From Paracoccaceae bacterium (GTDB taxonomy: Bacteria; Pseudomonadota; Alphaproteobacteria; Rhodobacterales; Rhodobacteraceae): a stretch of 42,437 nt of DNA. Each line of letters begins with the position of its first letter. Position 1 is the stretch's first letter. The notes beneath the pieces were generated by a model. It worked only from the letters and a program-made list of their open reading frames with translations, ran no database searches and was not told the origin of the DNA. Shown here piece by piece: positions 33,873 through 42,081 of this stretch. The DNA lies in contig JAGQRV010000034.1 in assembly GCA_020425125.1 (NCBI GenBank), positions 1 to 42,437 of the forward strand, read 5' to 3'. A program made the translations under genes and the position numbers.

Positions 33873-35531
33873 TCAGCGGAGGCGCGTGTAGCCGATGCGG
33901 CGTTGATGGGCGTGCCACGCAGCTTGAAATGAAGAACTCCCCGAAGTGAACCGTTCCGTCGACCAGTGTGCGAGGCGGCCCTCTCCGGCTGTCAGGCCGA
34001 AATTTGGCGGCAGGGTCACGGAAGCGTCGCCAAACGCTTCGGCGAGCCGGTCAGCGAAATATTCGGGAATCCGGTCCAGCGTACCGAAATCCACGGCCAT
34101 GAGCGCGGCGCCGCGAAAGCTTGTTCGCGTAAGGTTGGTTGATCGCGACATGTGAACGCTACGGAAGTTGGCGCCGTGGAGGCGCGCTCCTGTGAGGTCC
34201 GCCCCTTCCAGATCGGCGTCGCCGAAGTCAACTCCTTCAAGCGACGCATTGTTCAGGTTCGCGTGTTGCAATTGGGCGCGATACAGGGATGCTCGTCGCA
34301 AACTGGCTTGGCTAAGGTTTGCCCCCTCGAGCCCGGCATTGCCAAGGTACGAACAGTCGAGGTGGGCATCCGAGAAGTCCGCGGTCTGCAATTGCCCCTC
34401 GAAAAGCTCGACATCGTTCAAGATTGCCTCGGCAAGGGCGGCACCTTCCAGCCCTACTTGCGTCAGATCGGCTAGCTGAAGTCGTGCCCCTCGAAGGTTG
34501 GCAGCGCAAAGCCGCGCTGAGTGAAGGTCGGCTTCGTCCAGGACGGTCCTTTCTAGGATAGCTCCGTCCAGCCTTGAGCCGGCAAGCATGGAGCGGGCGA
34601 AGTCGAGATCGGTAAGATCGACTGCCTGCAAGTTGGTGCCACGGAGATCAAGGCGGTAGCCGATCTGACTGCCGCGTGTTTTGGTTGCCTTTTCGATTTC
34701 GATCTGGCGTGGGATGCGACGACCGATGACATCAAGTGCGGCCTGAATGTCCGTTCGGGGATTGGCGGCGTAGCGGAGGTCAGAGACCCACGCATTCAGA
34801 TCGGCTCTGCGCTTGTCCAATTCCTCTGCCCGCCGCTGCAGCGTGCCATCGTCGGCATTCTCCGGCCAGTCCGGCCAATCGCCGAGGCTGTGGTCCCTGG
34901 CGCCGCTGGCAGGAGCGTTCTCGCGGATATAGGCGCAGAGGATTTCCATGATCCGGACATGATCGCGGTCGCTGTCCTGGGCGATGCGTTCGAGGGCGTA
35001 GATGGCCCCGAGGCGGACTTCCAGATTGGGAACGGTCAGGGCAACGGGTGTCCACGGATCGTTCGTGAGCGGGACCTTGCCGTCGCTTCCTGGCGCATCG
35101 TGTTCGGGCGGCGCCAGAGGTTCGTCCATCCATTCGAAGCGGGCTTGGTTCGCGCCATCCATGCGCCAGCGGACATTGCGGCCGAGTCGGTTCACCTCCT
35201 TCTCGGCGCCCAGCCCCTCGACGGCCTTGTTGATGCGATCGGTGATCAGACCCTGTTCGCCGGTGTCGGCCTGCTGCTGGGCGACGAAGGAGCGCCAGAC
35301 CACGAAGGGGGCGCCGAGCAGTGCGGCGAGGAGGAAGCCGAGATTGCGGATGGCCTCGTGATCATCGAGTGCGATGGCCTGCACCAGGCGGACGAGCGTG
35401 CCGAGCAGGATGTAGAGAACGATGAAGAACAGCGCCGCGCCGACGACCCTTCCCATTCGCGGCGCGCGTTCTGGCGTGAACTGGCACTCGTAGCCGAGCC
35501 AGCGGAGCAGTCGGGCGGTCTGGTCCTTCAT
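33873..35531 (-). CDS. Membrane-anchored pentapeptide-repeat protein
   Basis: A 552-residue protein. Two hydrophobic helices (about residues 30-54 and 63-82) are followed by a middle region with the motif ITDRINKAVEGLGAEKEV and VRLGAIYALERIAQDSDRDH, a module often joined to pentapeptide repeats in proteobacteria. Then come about 35 pentapeptide repeats of the A(D/N)LxX type (about 295-490), which fold as a right-handed quadrilateral beta-helix. No enzyme motif is seen. The ATG has GGAG 6 nt upstream. Such proteins can mimic DNA or act as scaffolds; here the anchor suggests a scaffold at the inner membrane. Its function is unknown. Confidence 0.88.
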   Translation of the reverse strand: MKDQTARLLRWLGYECQFTPERAPRMGRVVGAALFFIVLYILLGTLVRLVQAIALDDHEAIRNLGFLLAALLGAPFVVWRSFVAQQQADTGEQGLITDRINKAVEGLGAEKEVNRLGRNVRWRMDGANQARFEWMDEPLAPPEHDAPGSDGKVPLTNDPWTPVALTVPNLEVRLGAIYALERIAQDSDRDHVRIMEILCAYIRENAPASGARDHSLGDWPDWPENADDGTLQRRAEELDKRRADLNAWVSDLRYAANPRTDIQAALDVIGRRIPRQIEIEKATKTRGSQIGYRLDLRGTNLQAVDLTDLDFARSMLAGSRLDGAILERTVLDEADLHSARLCAANLRGARLQLADLTQVGLEGAALAEAILNDVELFEGQLQTADFSDAHLDCSYLGNAGLEGANLSQASLRRASLYRAQLQHANLNNASLEGVDFGDADLEGADLTGARLHGANFRSVHMSRSTNLTRTSFRGAALMAVDFGTLDRIPEYFADRLAEAFGDASVTLPPNFGLTAGEGRLAHWSTERFTSGSSSFQAAWHAHQRRIGYTRLR

Positions 35532-35583
35532 CGACGGCTCCAGCAGGCGGACGAGCGACAGGGCGCTTGAGGCACTGGGCTCT

Positions 35584-35663
35584 CCGGGGCGTCAGCCCCG
35601 GATCGCGCCCGACCCGCCCCCCAGGGCGGGCGCGAGCGCCCACCCTCGGGCCGGGCGCGATCC
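35584..35663. repeat. GC-rich cruciform-forming element
   Basis: Four nested or adjacent stems occur in 80 bp. CCGGGGC-GTCA-GCCCCGG spans 35584-35601. GGATCGCGCCCG (35600-35611) pairs perfectly with CGGGCGCGATCC (35652-35663) and extends by four more pairs after one mismatch. Inside this, CCCGCCC-CCCA-GGGCGGG (35613-35630) and GGGCG-CGAG-CGCCC (35628-35641) form alternatives. It lies between divergent starts, so it is not a terminator. It looks like an intergenic repeat unit of the REP type; copies elsewhere could not be checked. Confidence 0.55.
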
Positions 35664-35826
35664 TTGCCGCTTCGAGGGCGCGGGGAGCGTCGGGCAGGGA
35701 ATTCCGGCGGCGCGGCCGGATCGTGAAGGATGAGAATCTGCTTCACGCCCATGCCCCGCGAACGTGCTTCAACCTGCGGCAGGCTAGCCGCGACGCCCGG
35801 CCGCCCGCAACCGTCGCCGCCCCGCC

Positions 35827-35855
35827 TTGCCTTCCCCGGCGCGCGGAAATAGGTT
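35827..35855 (+). promoter_or_regulatory. Promoter of yajC-secD-secF with overlapping inverted repeat
   Basis: TTGCCT (35827-35832) and TAGGTT (35850-35855) are spaced by 17 bp, about 52 bp ahead of the yajC ATG. GGCGCGC (35838-35844) and GCGCGCC (35856-35862) form a perfect 7-bp inverted repeat that brackets the -10, a possible operator. Confidence 0.5.
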
Positions 35856-35907
35856 GCGCGCCAATCCGAGGGGGGGCGGCTGACGCCTCGCGACAAGAGG
35901 ACGAGCC

Positions 35908-36276
35908 ATGCCTGCCAAGATTACCATCGCCGCCGCGCTTGCGGCGCTGTTCGCCCATCCCGCGCTCGCGCAGTCGGCCGGGGCCGGACCGATGGGGGCG
36001 ATCGGGTCGTTCCTGCCGCTGATCCTGATCTTCGCGATCATGTACTTCCTGCTGATCCGGCCGCAGCAGAAGAAGGTGAAGGATCACCAGAAGATGGTGG
36101 AGGCGCTGCGCCGGGGTGACCAGGTGGTGACCCAGGGCGGCATCATCGGCAAGGTGACCAAGGTCAAGGAGGGCGGCGAGCTCGAGCTGGAGATCGCCGA
36201 GAACGTCAAGGTGCGGGTGGTGCAGTCGACCGTCGCCCAGGTGCTGTCGAAGACCGAGCCCGCCAACAGCAACTGA
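35908..36276 (+). CDS. yajC: Sec translocon accessory protein YajC
   Basis: A 122-residue membrane protein with a signal-like start (residues 1-21, ending ALAQS), the single helix (about 30-52, SFLPLILIFAIMYFLLIRPQQKK) and the conserved DQVVTQGGIIGKV loop. YajC joins SecDF next to SecYEG. The ATG has AGAGGAC upstream. It is the first gene of the yajC-secD-secF operon and lies 41 bp ahead of secD. An N-terminal signal peptide in front of the helix is common in alphaproteobacterial YajC. Confidence 0.95.
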   Translation: MPAKITIAAALAALFAHPALAQSAGAGPMGAIGSFLPLILIFAIMYFLLIRPQQKKVKDHQKMVEALRRGDQVVTQGGIIGKVTKVKEGGELELEIAENVKVRVVQSTVAQVLSKTEPANSN

Positions 36277-36317
36277 CGCCCGGCTGCGCCGCGGGTCCGA
36301 TTCGGGACGCACAAGAC

Positions 36318-37982
36318 ATGCAGATCGACCTCTGGAAGCGGATCGTGATCTGGGGGCTGGTGGCCCTCGGGCTGCTGGCCGCGATGCCGAACCTGTTCTA
36401 TTCCCGCGTGGAGCGGCACAACGACGCGGTCGCCGCGATCGAGCGCCAGGGCGGCACGGCGACGCCCGAGCAGGCGGCAGTGGCGGCGGAATGGCCGTCG
36501 TGGCTGCCGTCGGGGATCGTCAATCTGGGGCTCGACCTGCGCGGCGGCGCGCATCTTCTGGCCGAGGTCAAGCTGGACGGCGTCTATGCCGACCGGATGA
36601 ACGGGTTCTGGCCCGAGGTGCGCGACGCGCTGAGGGCGGAGCGGGCGACGGTCGGGCCGGTGCAGCGGCTCGATGCGCCGCCGGGGCAGCTGAAGGTGCG
36701 GATCGGCAATCCCGAGGGCGCGCCGAGGGCGGTCGCGGTGGTGCGCGACCTGGCCAGCCCGATCGTGTCGCTGACCGGGGTCGGGTCGTCGGATATCGAG
36801 GTCTCGGCCCAGGGCGACGTGATCACGGTGCAGCTGTCGGAGGCCGAGAAGCAGGCCACCGACGACCGGGCGATCCGCCAGAGCCTGGAGATCGTGCGGC
36901 GCCGGGTCGACGAGGTCGGCACGCGCGAGCCGACGATCCAGCGCCAGGGGTCGGACCGGATCCTGATCGAGGTGCCGGGGATCGGCTCGGCGGCGGAGCT
37001 GAAGGCGCTGATCGGCAAGACCGCGCGGCTGACCTTCCAGCCGGTGGTCGGGCGCACCGGCGACGCCAAGGCCGACGTGCCGTCCGGCGACAGGCTGCTG
37101 CCGGCGCTGAACGAGAAGGACGTCTATTACATCGTCGAGGACCGCGCGGTCGTGTCGGGCGAGGAGCTGACCGACGCCCAGCCCGCCTATGACCAGAACG
37201 GCCGGCCGGCGGTCAATTTCCGCTTCAACCCGTCCGGGGCGCGGAAGTTCGGCGACTATACGGCCGCCCATATCGGCGAGCCCTTCGCCATCGTGCTCGA
37301 CGGCGAGGTGATTTCGGCCCCGGTGATCCAGTCGCATATCGCGGGCGGATCGGGGATCATCACCGGCAACTTCACCGTCGAGGAAAGCACCCAGCTGGCG
37401 GTGCTGCTCAGGGCGGGCGCGCTGCCGGCGGAGCTGACCTTCCTCGAGGAGCGCACGATCGGGCCGGAGCTGGGGCAGGATTCGATCGAGGCCGGCAAGA
37501 TCGCCTCGCTGGTGGCGCTGGCGGCGCTGATCCTGTTCATGTGGCTGGTCTACGGGCTGTTCGGGATCTTCGCCAACATCGCGCTGACGATCAACCTGGT
37601 GCTGATCTTCGCGCTGCTCTCGACCATCGGCGCGACGCTGACGCTTCCGGGCATCGCGGGGATCGTGCTGACGATGGGGATGGCGGTCGATGCCAACGTG
37701 CTGGTCTTCGAGCGGATCCGCGAGGAGCTGCGCGCGGGCCGCGGCCCGGCGCGGGCGATCGAGCTGGGCTATGAGCGGGCGCTGTCGGCGATCATCGACG
37801 CCAACGTGACCTCGTTCCTGGTCGCGGCGGTGCTCTACGTGATGGGGGCGGGGCCGGTCCGGGGCTTCGCGGTGACCCTGGGGATCGGCATCCTGACCTC
37901 GGTCTTCTCGGCCTATTACGTCACGCGGTCGATGATGGTGGCCTGGTTCGACCGCCGCCGTCCCAAGACTCTGGAGATCTGA
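36318..37982 (+). CDS. secD: Protein translocase subunit SecD
   Basis: A 554-residue RND-type membrane protein. One N-terminal helix (about residues 9-28) is followed by a large periplasmic domain (LDLRGGAHLLAEV, then RTREPTIQRQGSDRI-like VGTREPTIQRQGSDR). Five further helices follow from about residue 390, with NIALTINLVLIFALLS and GIVLTMGMAVDANVLVFERIREEL, the last holding the proton-path Asp. SecD pulls secreted proteins across the membrane with SecF using the proton motive force. It lies 3 bp ahead of secF. Confidence 0.97.
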   Translation: MQIDLWKRIVIWGLVALGLLAAMPNLFYSRVERHNDAVAAIERQGGTATPEQAAVAAEWPSWLPSGIVNLGLDLRGGAHLLAEVKLDGVYADRMNGFWPEVRDALRAERATVGPVQRLDAPPGQLKVRIGNPEGAPRAVAVVRDLASPIVSLTGVGSSDIEVSAQGDVITVQLSEAEKQATDDRAIRQSLEIVRRRVDEVGTREPTIQRQGSDRILIEVPGIGSAAELKALIGKTARLTFQPVVGRTGDAKADVPSGDRLLPALNEKDVYYIVEDRAVVSGEELTDAQPAYDQNGRPAVNFRFNPSGARKFGDYTAAHIGEPFAIVLDGEVISAPVIQSHIAGGSGIITGNFTVEESTQLAVLLRAGALPAELTFLEERTIGPELGQDSIEAGKIASLVALAALILFMWLVYGLFGIFANIALTINLVLIFALLSTIGATLTLPGIAGIVLTMGMAVDANVLVFERIREELRAGRGPARAIELGYERALSAIIDANVTSFLVAAVLYVMGAGPVRGFAVTLGIGILTSVFSAYYVTRSMMVAWFDRRRPKTLEI

Positions 37983-37985
37983 GCG

Positions 37986-38957
37986 ATGCCGCATATCCGG
38001 CTGGTTCCCGACGACACCAAGATCGACTTCTTCCGCTGGCGCAAGTTCACCGGCTGGGGGTCGATCATCGTGTCGATCCTGTCGGTGGTCGCGTGGATCG
38101 TGCTGGGGCTGAATTTCGGCATCGACTTCCGCGGCGGCACGACGATCCGCACCGAGGCCACGGCGCCGGTCGACGTCGGCGCCTACCGGGCGGCGATCAC
38201 GCCGCTGGGGCTGGGCGACGTGGCGATCAGCCAGGTGTTCGACCCGTCCTTCGGCGCCACCCAGAACGTCGCCACGATCCGCATCCAGGCCCAGGACCAG
38301 GCCGAGGCGGTTCCGCCCGACACCATCGATGCGGTCGAGACGGCGCTGAAATCGGTCGATCCGACGATCCGGTTCACCTCGGTCGAGTCGATCGGCCCGA
38401 AAGTGTCGGGCGAGCTGATCCAGACCGCCTTCATCGCGGTCGGGCTGTCGCTGCTGCTGATCTGCGTCTACATCTGGCTCAGGTTCGAATGGCAGTTCGC
38501 GGTCGGCGCGCTGGTGTCGCTGTTCCACGACGTGATCGTGACCATCGGCGTCTTCGCGGTGCTGCAGATCCGCTTCGACCTGACGACCATCGCGGCGCTG
38601 CTGACGATCATCGGCTATTCGATCAACGACACGGTGGTGATCTTCGACCGGCTGCGCGAGAACCTGCGCCGCTACAAGACGACGCCGCTGATCGACCTGA
38701 TGAACCTGAGCGTGAACGAGACGCTGGGCCGCACGGTGATGACCAGCGGCACCACGCTTCTGGCGCTGATCGCGCTTCTGGTGCTGGGCGGCGACGTGAT
38801 CCGGGGCTTCGTCTTCGCGATCACCTTCGGCATCGTGATCGGCACCTATTCCTCGCTCTACGTGGCGAAGAACATCGTGCTCTGGCTTGGCGTGAAGCGG
38901 GACTGGTCGAAACCCGACGCCCAGGCGGGCACGCAGTTCGCCGACGCGGAGAACTGA
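37986..38957 (+). CDS. secF: Protein translocase subunit SecF
   Basis: A 323-residue partner of SecD. It has helix 1 (VSILSVVAWIVLGLNFGIDFRGG), a periplasmic domain, then five helices with ALLTIIGYSINDTVVIFDRLREN, the conserved polar motif of helix 4, and TSGTTLLALIALLVLGGDVIRGF. The length matches bacterial SecF. It ends 60 bp before a convergent small membrane protein gene. No terminator hairpin with T-run follows. Confidence 0.97.
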   Translation: MPHIRLVPDDTKIDFFRWRKFTGWGSIIVSILSVVAWIVLGLNFGIDFRGGTTIRTEATAPVDVGAYRAAITPLGLGDVAISQVFDPSFGATQNVATIRIQAQDQAEAVPPDTIDAVETALKSVDPTIRFTSVESIGPKVSGELIQTAFIAVGLSLLLICVYIWLRFEWQFAVGALVSLFHDVIVTIGVFAVLQIRFDLTTIAALLTIIGYSINDTVVIFDRLRENLRRYKTTPLIDLMNLSVNETLGRTVMTSGTTLLALIALLVLGGDVIRGFVFAITFGIVIGTYSSLYVAKNIVLWLGVKRDWSKPDAQAGTQFADAEN

Positions 38958-38970
38958 GCGCCCGGGTCCG

Positions 38971-39029
38971 GCACAGGGCCGCGGCGGTCAGGCGGCCCCC
39001 GCACAGGGGGCAGCGGTCAGGCGCCCGCC
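38971..39029. repeat. Imperfect tandem duplication at the secF/membrane-protein junction
   Basis: Two units of 30 and 29 bp stand head to tail at 38971-39000 and 39001-39029. Both begin GCACAGGG and both contain GCGGTCAGGCG. The second contains the stop codon (TCA on the plus strand) of the leftward gene at 39017; the first repeats it downstream. A short replication-slippage duplication is the simple explanation. Confidence 0.5.
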
Positions 39030-39460
39030 ATGCCGGGGCGGTAAAGCCACCAGAACGCCACCGCGGCGCCGAGCGCCAGCAGCCAAAAGAGGAAGGTGGT
39101 CGCCTCGATCAGCCGCACGCGCGAGTGCGCCGTGCCGTGGAATTCGCGCTGGAAGCCGAGGCCGCCGGGGGCCAGCTGCGCCTCGATCCGGCGCAGATAG
39201 GCGCTGACCTTGACCATCACCAGATAGATCGACAGGCATCTGAGCCCGCCGAGCGCGATGATCGCGGCGGGCAGCGCGGCCAGGATGCGCGCCTGTCCTG
39301 CGGCGAAGCTGGGCAGGTCGGTATAGAGGAAGGCGACGATCGCCGCCGCGCCGACGAGGGCGAGCTTCTCGGTCGCGGTGATGCTCTCGTAATACTTCAT
39401 CAGGTCGCCGACGAGGCGGTCGTATTCGTGCAGAAGGAAGGTGCGCTGGTCGTCGGTCAT
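39017..39460 (-). CDS. Small integral membrane protein of unknown function
   Basis: A 147-residue protein with three hydrophobic helices (about residues 31-48, 59-84 and 120-141). Between the second and third is a basic loop (SAYLRRIEAQLAPGGLGFQREF). Charged start residues (TDDQRTFLLHEYDRLVGDLMKYYESITATEK) could form an amphipathic helix. I recognise no family. It converges with secF and diverges from the TauE-like permease. Codon use and composition match its neighbours. Confidence 0.75.
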   Translation of the reverse strand: MTDDQRTFLLHEYDRLVGDLMKYYESITATEKLALVGAAAIVAFLYTDLPSFAAGQARILAALPAAIIALGGLRCLSIYLVMVKVSAYLRRIEAQLAPGGLGFQREFHGTAHSRVRLIEATTFLFWLLALGAAVAFWWLYRPGMAGA

Positions 39461-39495
39461 CGTCGCCGGGGTCCGGGGCCGTTTCGCCGGAGCAT

Positions 39496-39512
39496 AGCAC
39501 CGATTCGGTGCT
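39496..39512. promoter_or_regulatory. 17-bp inverted repeat between divergent membrane-protein genes
   Basis: AGCACCG-ATT-CGGTGCT has perfect 7-bp arms around a 3-bp centre. It stands 36 bp upstream of the leftward small membrane protein gene and 119 bp upstream of the TauE-like gene. The regulator is unknown. Confidence 0.4.
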
Positions 39513-39630
39513 CGGGCTGCGTCTTGCCGGAAGGTGCCGGTTGCCGGACTCGGGGATCGGCGCTAGTCCGGGGCGATGCGGACGGGCGGCGGAACGGAAC
39601 CTGACGGCGGACGGACCTGGAGCGGCGGCG

Positions 39631-40353
39631 ATGGATGACGTGCTGGCGCCGCTGGTCGCCGTGACCTTCCTGAGCGGCCTGAGCTACGGCTTTGCCGGTC
39701 TCGGCTCGATGGTCTTCGTGCCGCTGGCGGCGATCCTGCTGCCGCCGCAGCAGGCGGCGGCGCAGATGGCGCTGTTCGGGCTCGGCTCGGCGGTGACGCT
39801 GCTGCCGCGGGCCTGGGGCGCGGCGGACCGGCCGCGGGTCCTGACCATGCTGGCCCCGGCGGCCCTGGGCCTGGCGGCCGGCGCGGCGGTGCTGAAGCGC
39901 GCCGATGCGGAAGCGCTGCGCTGGGTGGTGGCGGGCCTCGTCGCCGCGACGCTGGCGGCGCTGATGGCAGGCTGGCGGATGCGGCTGGCGCCGGGGCGCG
40001 GGATGCTGGCGGCGGTCGGCGGCGGCTCCGGCCTGATCGGCGGCGCCACCGGGCTGCTCGGGCCGGTGATCCTGCTTTTCAATCTCGCCGGAACCGACCG
40101 GGCCGGGCGGGTACGCGCGAACACGGTCAGTTTCCTGACGCTCCTGACGGTGCTCTATGTGCCGGTGCTGGCGCTGCAGGGGCTGATCGGCCCCGAAGTG
40201 CTGTGGCGGGGGCTCATCCTGGTGCCGGTCTACATGCTGGCCACCCGGCTCGGCCAGGCGGTGTTCGACCCGGAGCGCGAGCGGCTCTACCGCCATGCCG
40301 GCTATGCCGCGGTTGGGCTGGCCGTGCTTGCCGGCCTGCCGCTTTGGCGTTAG
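39631..40353 (+). CDS. TauE/SafE family membrane permease
   Basis: A 240-residue protein of seven or eight hydrophobic helices in two repeated halves, each starting with a Gly-rich FLSGLSYGFAGLGS or GGGSGLIGGATGLLGP segment, as in TauE/SafE (DUF81) permeases. These move sulfonates, sulfite or other organosulfur anions in some bacteria; the substrate here is unknown. The ATG at 39631 has GGAG about 9 nt upstream; the open frame begins earlier. It stands between secF and the Mth938/ccm block without operon-like coupling to secF. Confidence 0.88.
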   Translation: MDDVLAPLVAVTFLSGLSYGFAGLGSMVFVPLAAILLPPQQAAAQMALFGLGSAVTLLPRAWGAADRPRVLTMLAPAALGLAAGAAVLKRADAEALRWVVAGLVAATLAALMAGWRMRLAPGRGMLAAVGGGSGLIGGATGLLGPVILLFNLAGTDRAGRVRANTVSFLTLLTVLYVPVLALQGLIGPEVLWRGLILVPVYMLATRLGQAVFDPERERLYRHAGYAAVGLAVLAGLPLWR

Positions 40354-40362
40354 GTCCACCCC

Positions 40363-40719
40363 ATGCGGCTGAGCGAAGTGACATATCCCGAAGGTCATCC
40401 GGTCGAAGGCTACGGCCCTGGCTTCTTCCGCGTCGGCGGCGCGGTGATCCGGGGCGGGCTGCTGATCCTGCCCGCCGGGCCGCGCGTCTGGGCCGGCTAT
40501 GACGAGGTGGCGCCAATCCTCGATGCGGCGGGCGCGGTCGACGTGCTGCTGGTCGGCACCGGGAGCGAGATCGCCTATCTGCCCGACGGCTGGCGGGCGC
40601 GGCTGGAAACGGCCGGGATCGGCGTCGAGATGATGGCGAGCCCCGCCGCCTGCCGCAGCTACAACGTGCTTCTGGGCGAGGGGCGCCGGGTGGCACTTGC
40701 CGCGCTGGCGGTGGCGTGA
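40363..40719 (+). CDS. Mth938-like domain protein (NDUFAF3 homologue)
   Basis: A 118-residue single-domain protein of the Mth938/DUF498 family, recognised by [21 protein letters not shown] and [13 protein letters not shown]. The human homologue NDUFAF3 is a complex I assembly factor, and homologues near secDF genes in bacteria have been noted. No catalytic residue is established for the family. It starts 9 bp after the TauE-like stop and ends at the ccmA start (overlap GTGA if the upstream GTG is used). A role in membrane-protein or complex I assembly is the best guess. Confidence 0.88.
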   Translation: MRLSEVTYPEGHPVEGYGPGFFRVGGAVIRGGLLILPAGPRVWAGYDEVAPILDAAGAVDVLLVGTGSEIAYLPDGWRARLETAGIGVEMMASPAACRSYNVLLGEGRRVALAALAVA

Positions 40720-40727
40720 CAGGCGCG

Positions 40728-41372
40728 ATGGCGGACGCCGCGTCGCATCTGGAGGTTGCCGATCTGGCGGTGGCGCGGGGCGGCGTTCCGGTGCTCGAAG
40801 GCGTGAGCTTCGCGCTCGCGCCGGGGTCGGTGCTGGTCCTGAAGGGGCCGAACGGGGTCGGCAAGACGACACTGCTGCGCACCATCGCCGGGTTGCAGCC
40901 GCCGCTCGCGGGGCGGATCGCGGCGGCCGAGGGCGCCATCGCCTATGCCGGCCATGCCGACGGGGTGAAAGCGACGATGAGCGTGACCGAGAACCTGGTC
41001 TTCTGGGCCGAGATCTTCGGCACCGGGCGCGATCGCGTCGCCGAGGCGCTGGACGGGTTCGACCTGACGCTGTTGGCGGCGCGCCCGGCGCAGATGCTGT
41101 CGGCCGGGCAGCGGCGGCGGCTGGGGCTGGCGCGGCTGCTGGTCACCGGGCGGCCGGTCTGGGTGCTGGACGAGCCGACCGTGTCGCTCGACGTCGCCAG
41201 CGTGGCGATGTTCGCCGCCGCGATCCGGCGCCATGCCGCGGCCGGGGGCGCGGCGCTTCTGGCCACGCATGTCGATGCGGGGCTGGGCACGGCGGCGGAA
41301 CTGGACCTTTCGGCCTTCCGCGCGGCACCGCGGGCGCGCATTGCCGGCGGCTTCGACGAGGCCTTCGCGTGA
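40728..41372 (+). CDS. ccmA: Heme exporter ATPase CcmA
   Basis: A 214-residue ABC ATPase with Walker [10 protein letters not shown], the signature [15 protein letters not shown], Walker [13 protein letters not shown] and the downstream His in ATHVDAG. With CcmB it forms the CcmAB complex that releases holo-CcmE from CcmC during cytochrome c maturation. The ATG at 40728 is used. A GTG at 40716 would overlap the preceding stop and add four residues, and is equally possible. It is coupled to ccmB by a GTGA overlap. Confidence 0.94.
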   Translation: MADAASHLEVADLAVARGGVPVLEGVSFALAPGSVLVLKGPNGVGKTTLLRTIAGLQPPLAGRIAAAEGAIAYAGHADGVKATMSVTENLVFWAEIFGTGRDRVAEALDGFDLTLLAARPAQMLSAGQRRRLGLARLLVTGRPVWVLDEPTVSLDVASVAMFAAAIRRHAAAGGAALLATHVDAGLGTAAELDLSAFRAAPRARIAGGFDEAFA

Positions 41373-42025
41373 TCGCGCTGATCCGGCGGGATCTGGCGCT
41401 TGCGGTCCGCGCCGGCGGCGGCTTCGGTCTGGGGCTCGCCTTCGCGCTGATCGTGGTGGTGCTGGTGCCCTTCGGCGTCGGACCCGAGACCGGGGTGCTG
41501 GCACGGATCGCGCCGGGGATCCTGTGGGTCGCGGCGCTGCTGGCCTGCCTGCTGACGCTTGACCGGATGTTCGCGCTCGACCGCGAGGATGGCTCGCTCG
41601 ACCTTCTCGCCACCGCGCCGGTGCCGCTGGAGGGTGTCGCCGCGGCGAAGGCGCTGGCGCACTGGCTGACCACCGGGCTGCCGCTGACGCTGATCTCGCC
41701 GGTCCTCGGGATCCTGCTGAGCCTGCCGCCGGCCGGGCAGCCCTGGCTGGTCGTGTCGCTGGCGGTGGGCACGCCCGCGCTGAGCGCCATCGGCGCCTTC
41801 GGAGCGGCGCTGACGGTGGGGATGAAGCGCGGCGGGCTGCTGCTGTCGCTGCTGGTGCTGCCGTTCTACGTGCCGACGCTGATCTTCGGGGCCGAGGTGG
41901 CCGGCCGCGGCGCCGCCGGATTGACGCTGGCGACGCCGCTGGCGCTTGGCGGCGGCATCACGCTGGCCTGCCTGGGGTTGATGCCGTTTGCCGCCGCGGC
42001 CGCGCTCCGCGTCAATTTGCGCTAA
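41369..42025 (+). CDS. ccmB: Heme exporter membrane protein CcmB
   Basis: A 218-residue membrane protein with six hydrophobic helices, of normal CcmB length. Typical segments are the early [14 protein letters not shown], the [17 protein letters not shown] loop and the [19 protein letters not shown] helix. It is the membrane half of the CcmAB complex in c-type cytochrome maturation. The start is a GTG at 41369 overlapping the ccmA stop (GTGA). ccmC follows by 56 bp. Confidence 0.94.
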   Translation: MIALIRRDLALAVRAGGGFGLGLAFALIVVVLVPFGVGPETGVLARIAPGILWVAALLACLLTLDRMFALDREDGSLDLLATAPVPLEGVAAAKALAHWLTTGLPLTLISPVLGILLSLPPAGQPWLVVSLAVGTPALSAIGAFGAALTVGMKRGGLLLSLLVLPFYVPTLIFGAEVAGRGAAGLTLATPLALGGGITLACLGLMPFAAAAALRVNLR

Positions 42026-42081
42026 CGATGGCCGGGTATTCGCTGATGCAAGCGCGGGGCACGGGTCCTATTTTCGGCGCC

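Larger units (their letters stand above)
35532..35907. other. Divergent non-coding spacer between pentapeptide gene and yajC
   Basis: No gene is supported. From left to right it holds the large inverted-repeat element at 35584-35663, a 7-bp hairpin CGTGAAG/CTTCACG at 35722-35747 and the yajC promoter candidate at 35827-35855 with its own inverted repeat. A minus-strand open frame covering the region reads KQILILHDPAAPP but has low-complexity ends and no ribosome site. Confidence 0.5.

Noticed and set aside
35528-35896. Minus-strand open frame containing KQILILHDPAAPP
   Set aside because: The short plausible stretch is flanked by low-complexity sequence through the cruciform element; no ribosome site and no known family.
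36084-38528. 814-codon minus-strand open frame opposite yajC, secD and secF
   Set aside because: Composed of Asp/Arg/His/Gln repeats from reverse reading of GC-rich codons; the plus strand has complete Sec proteins.
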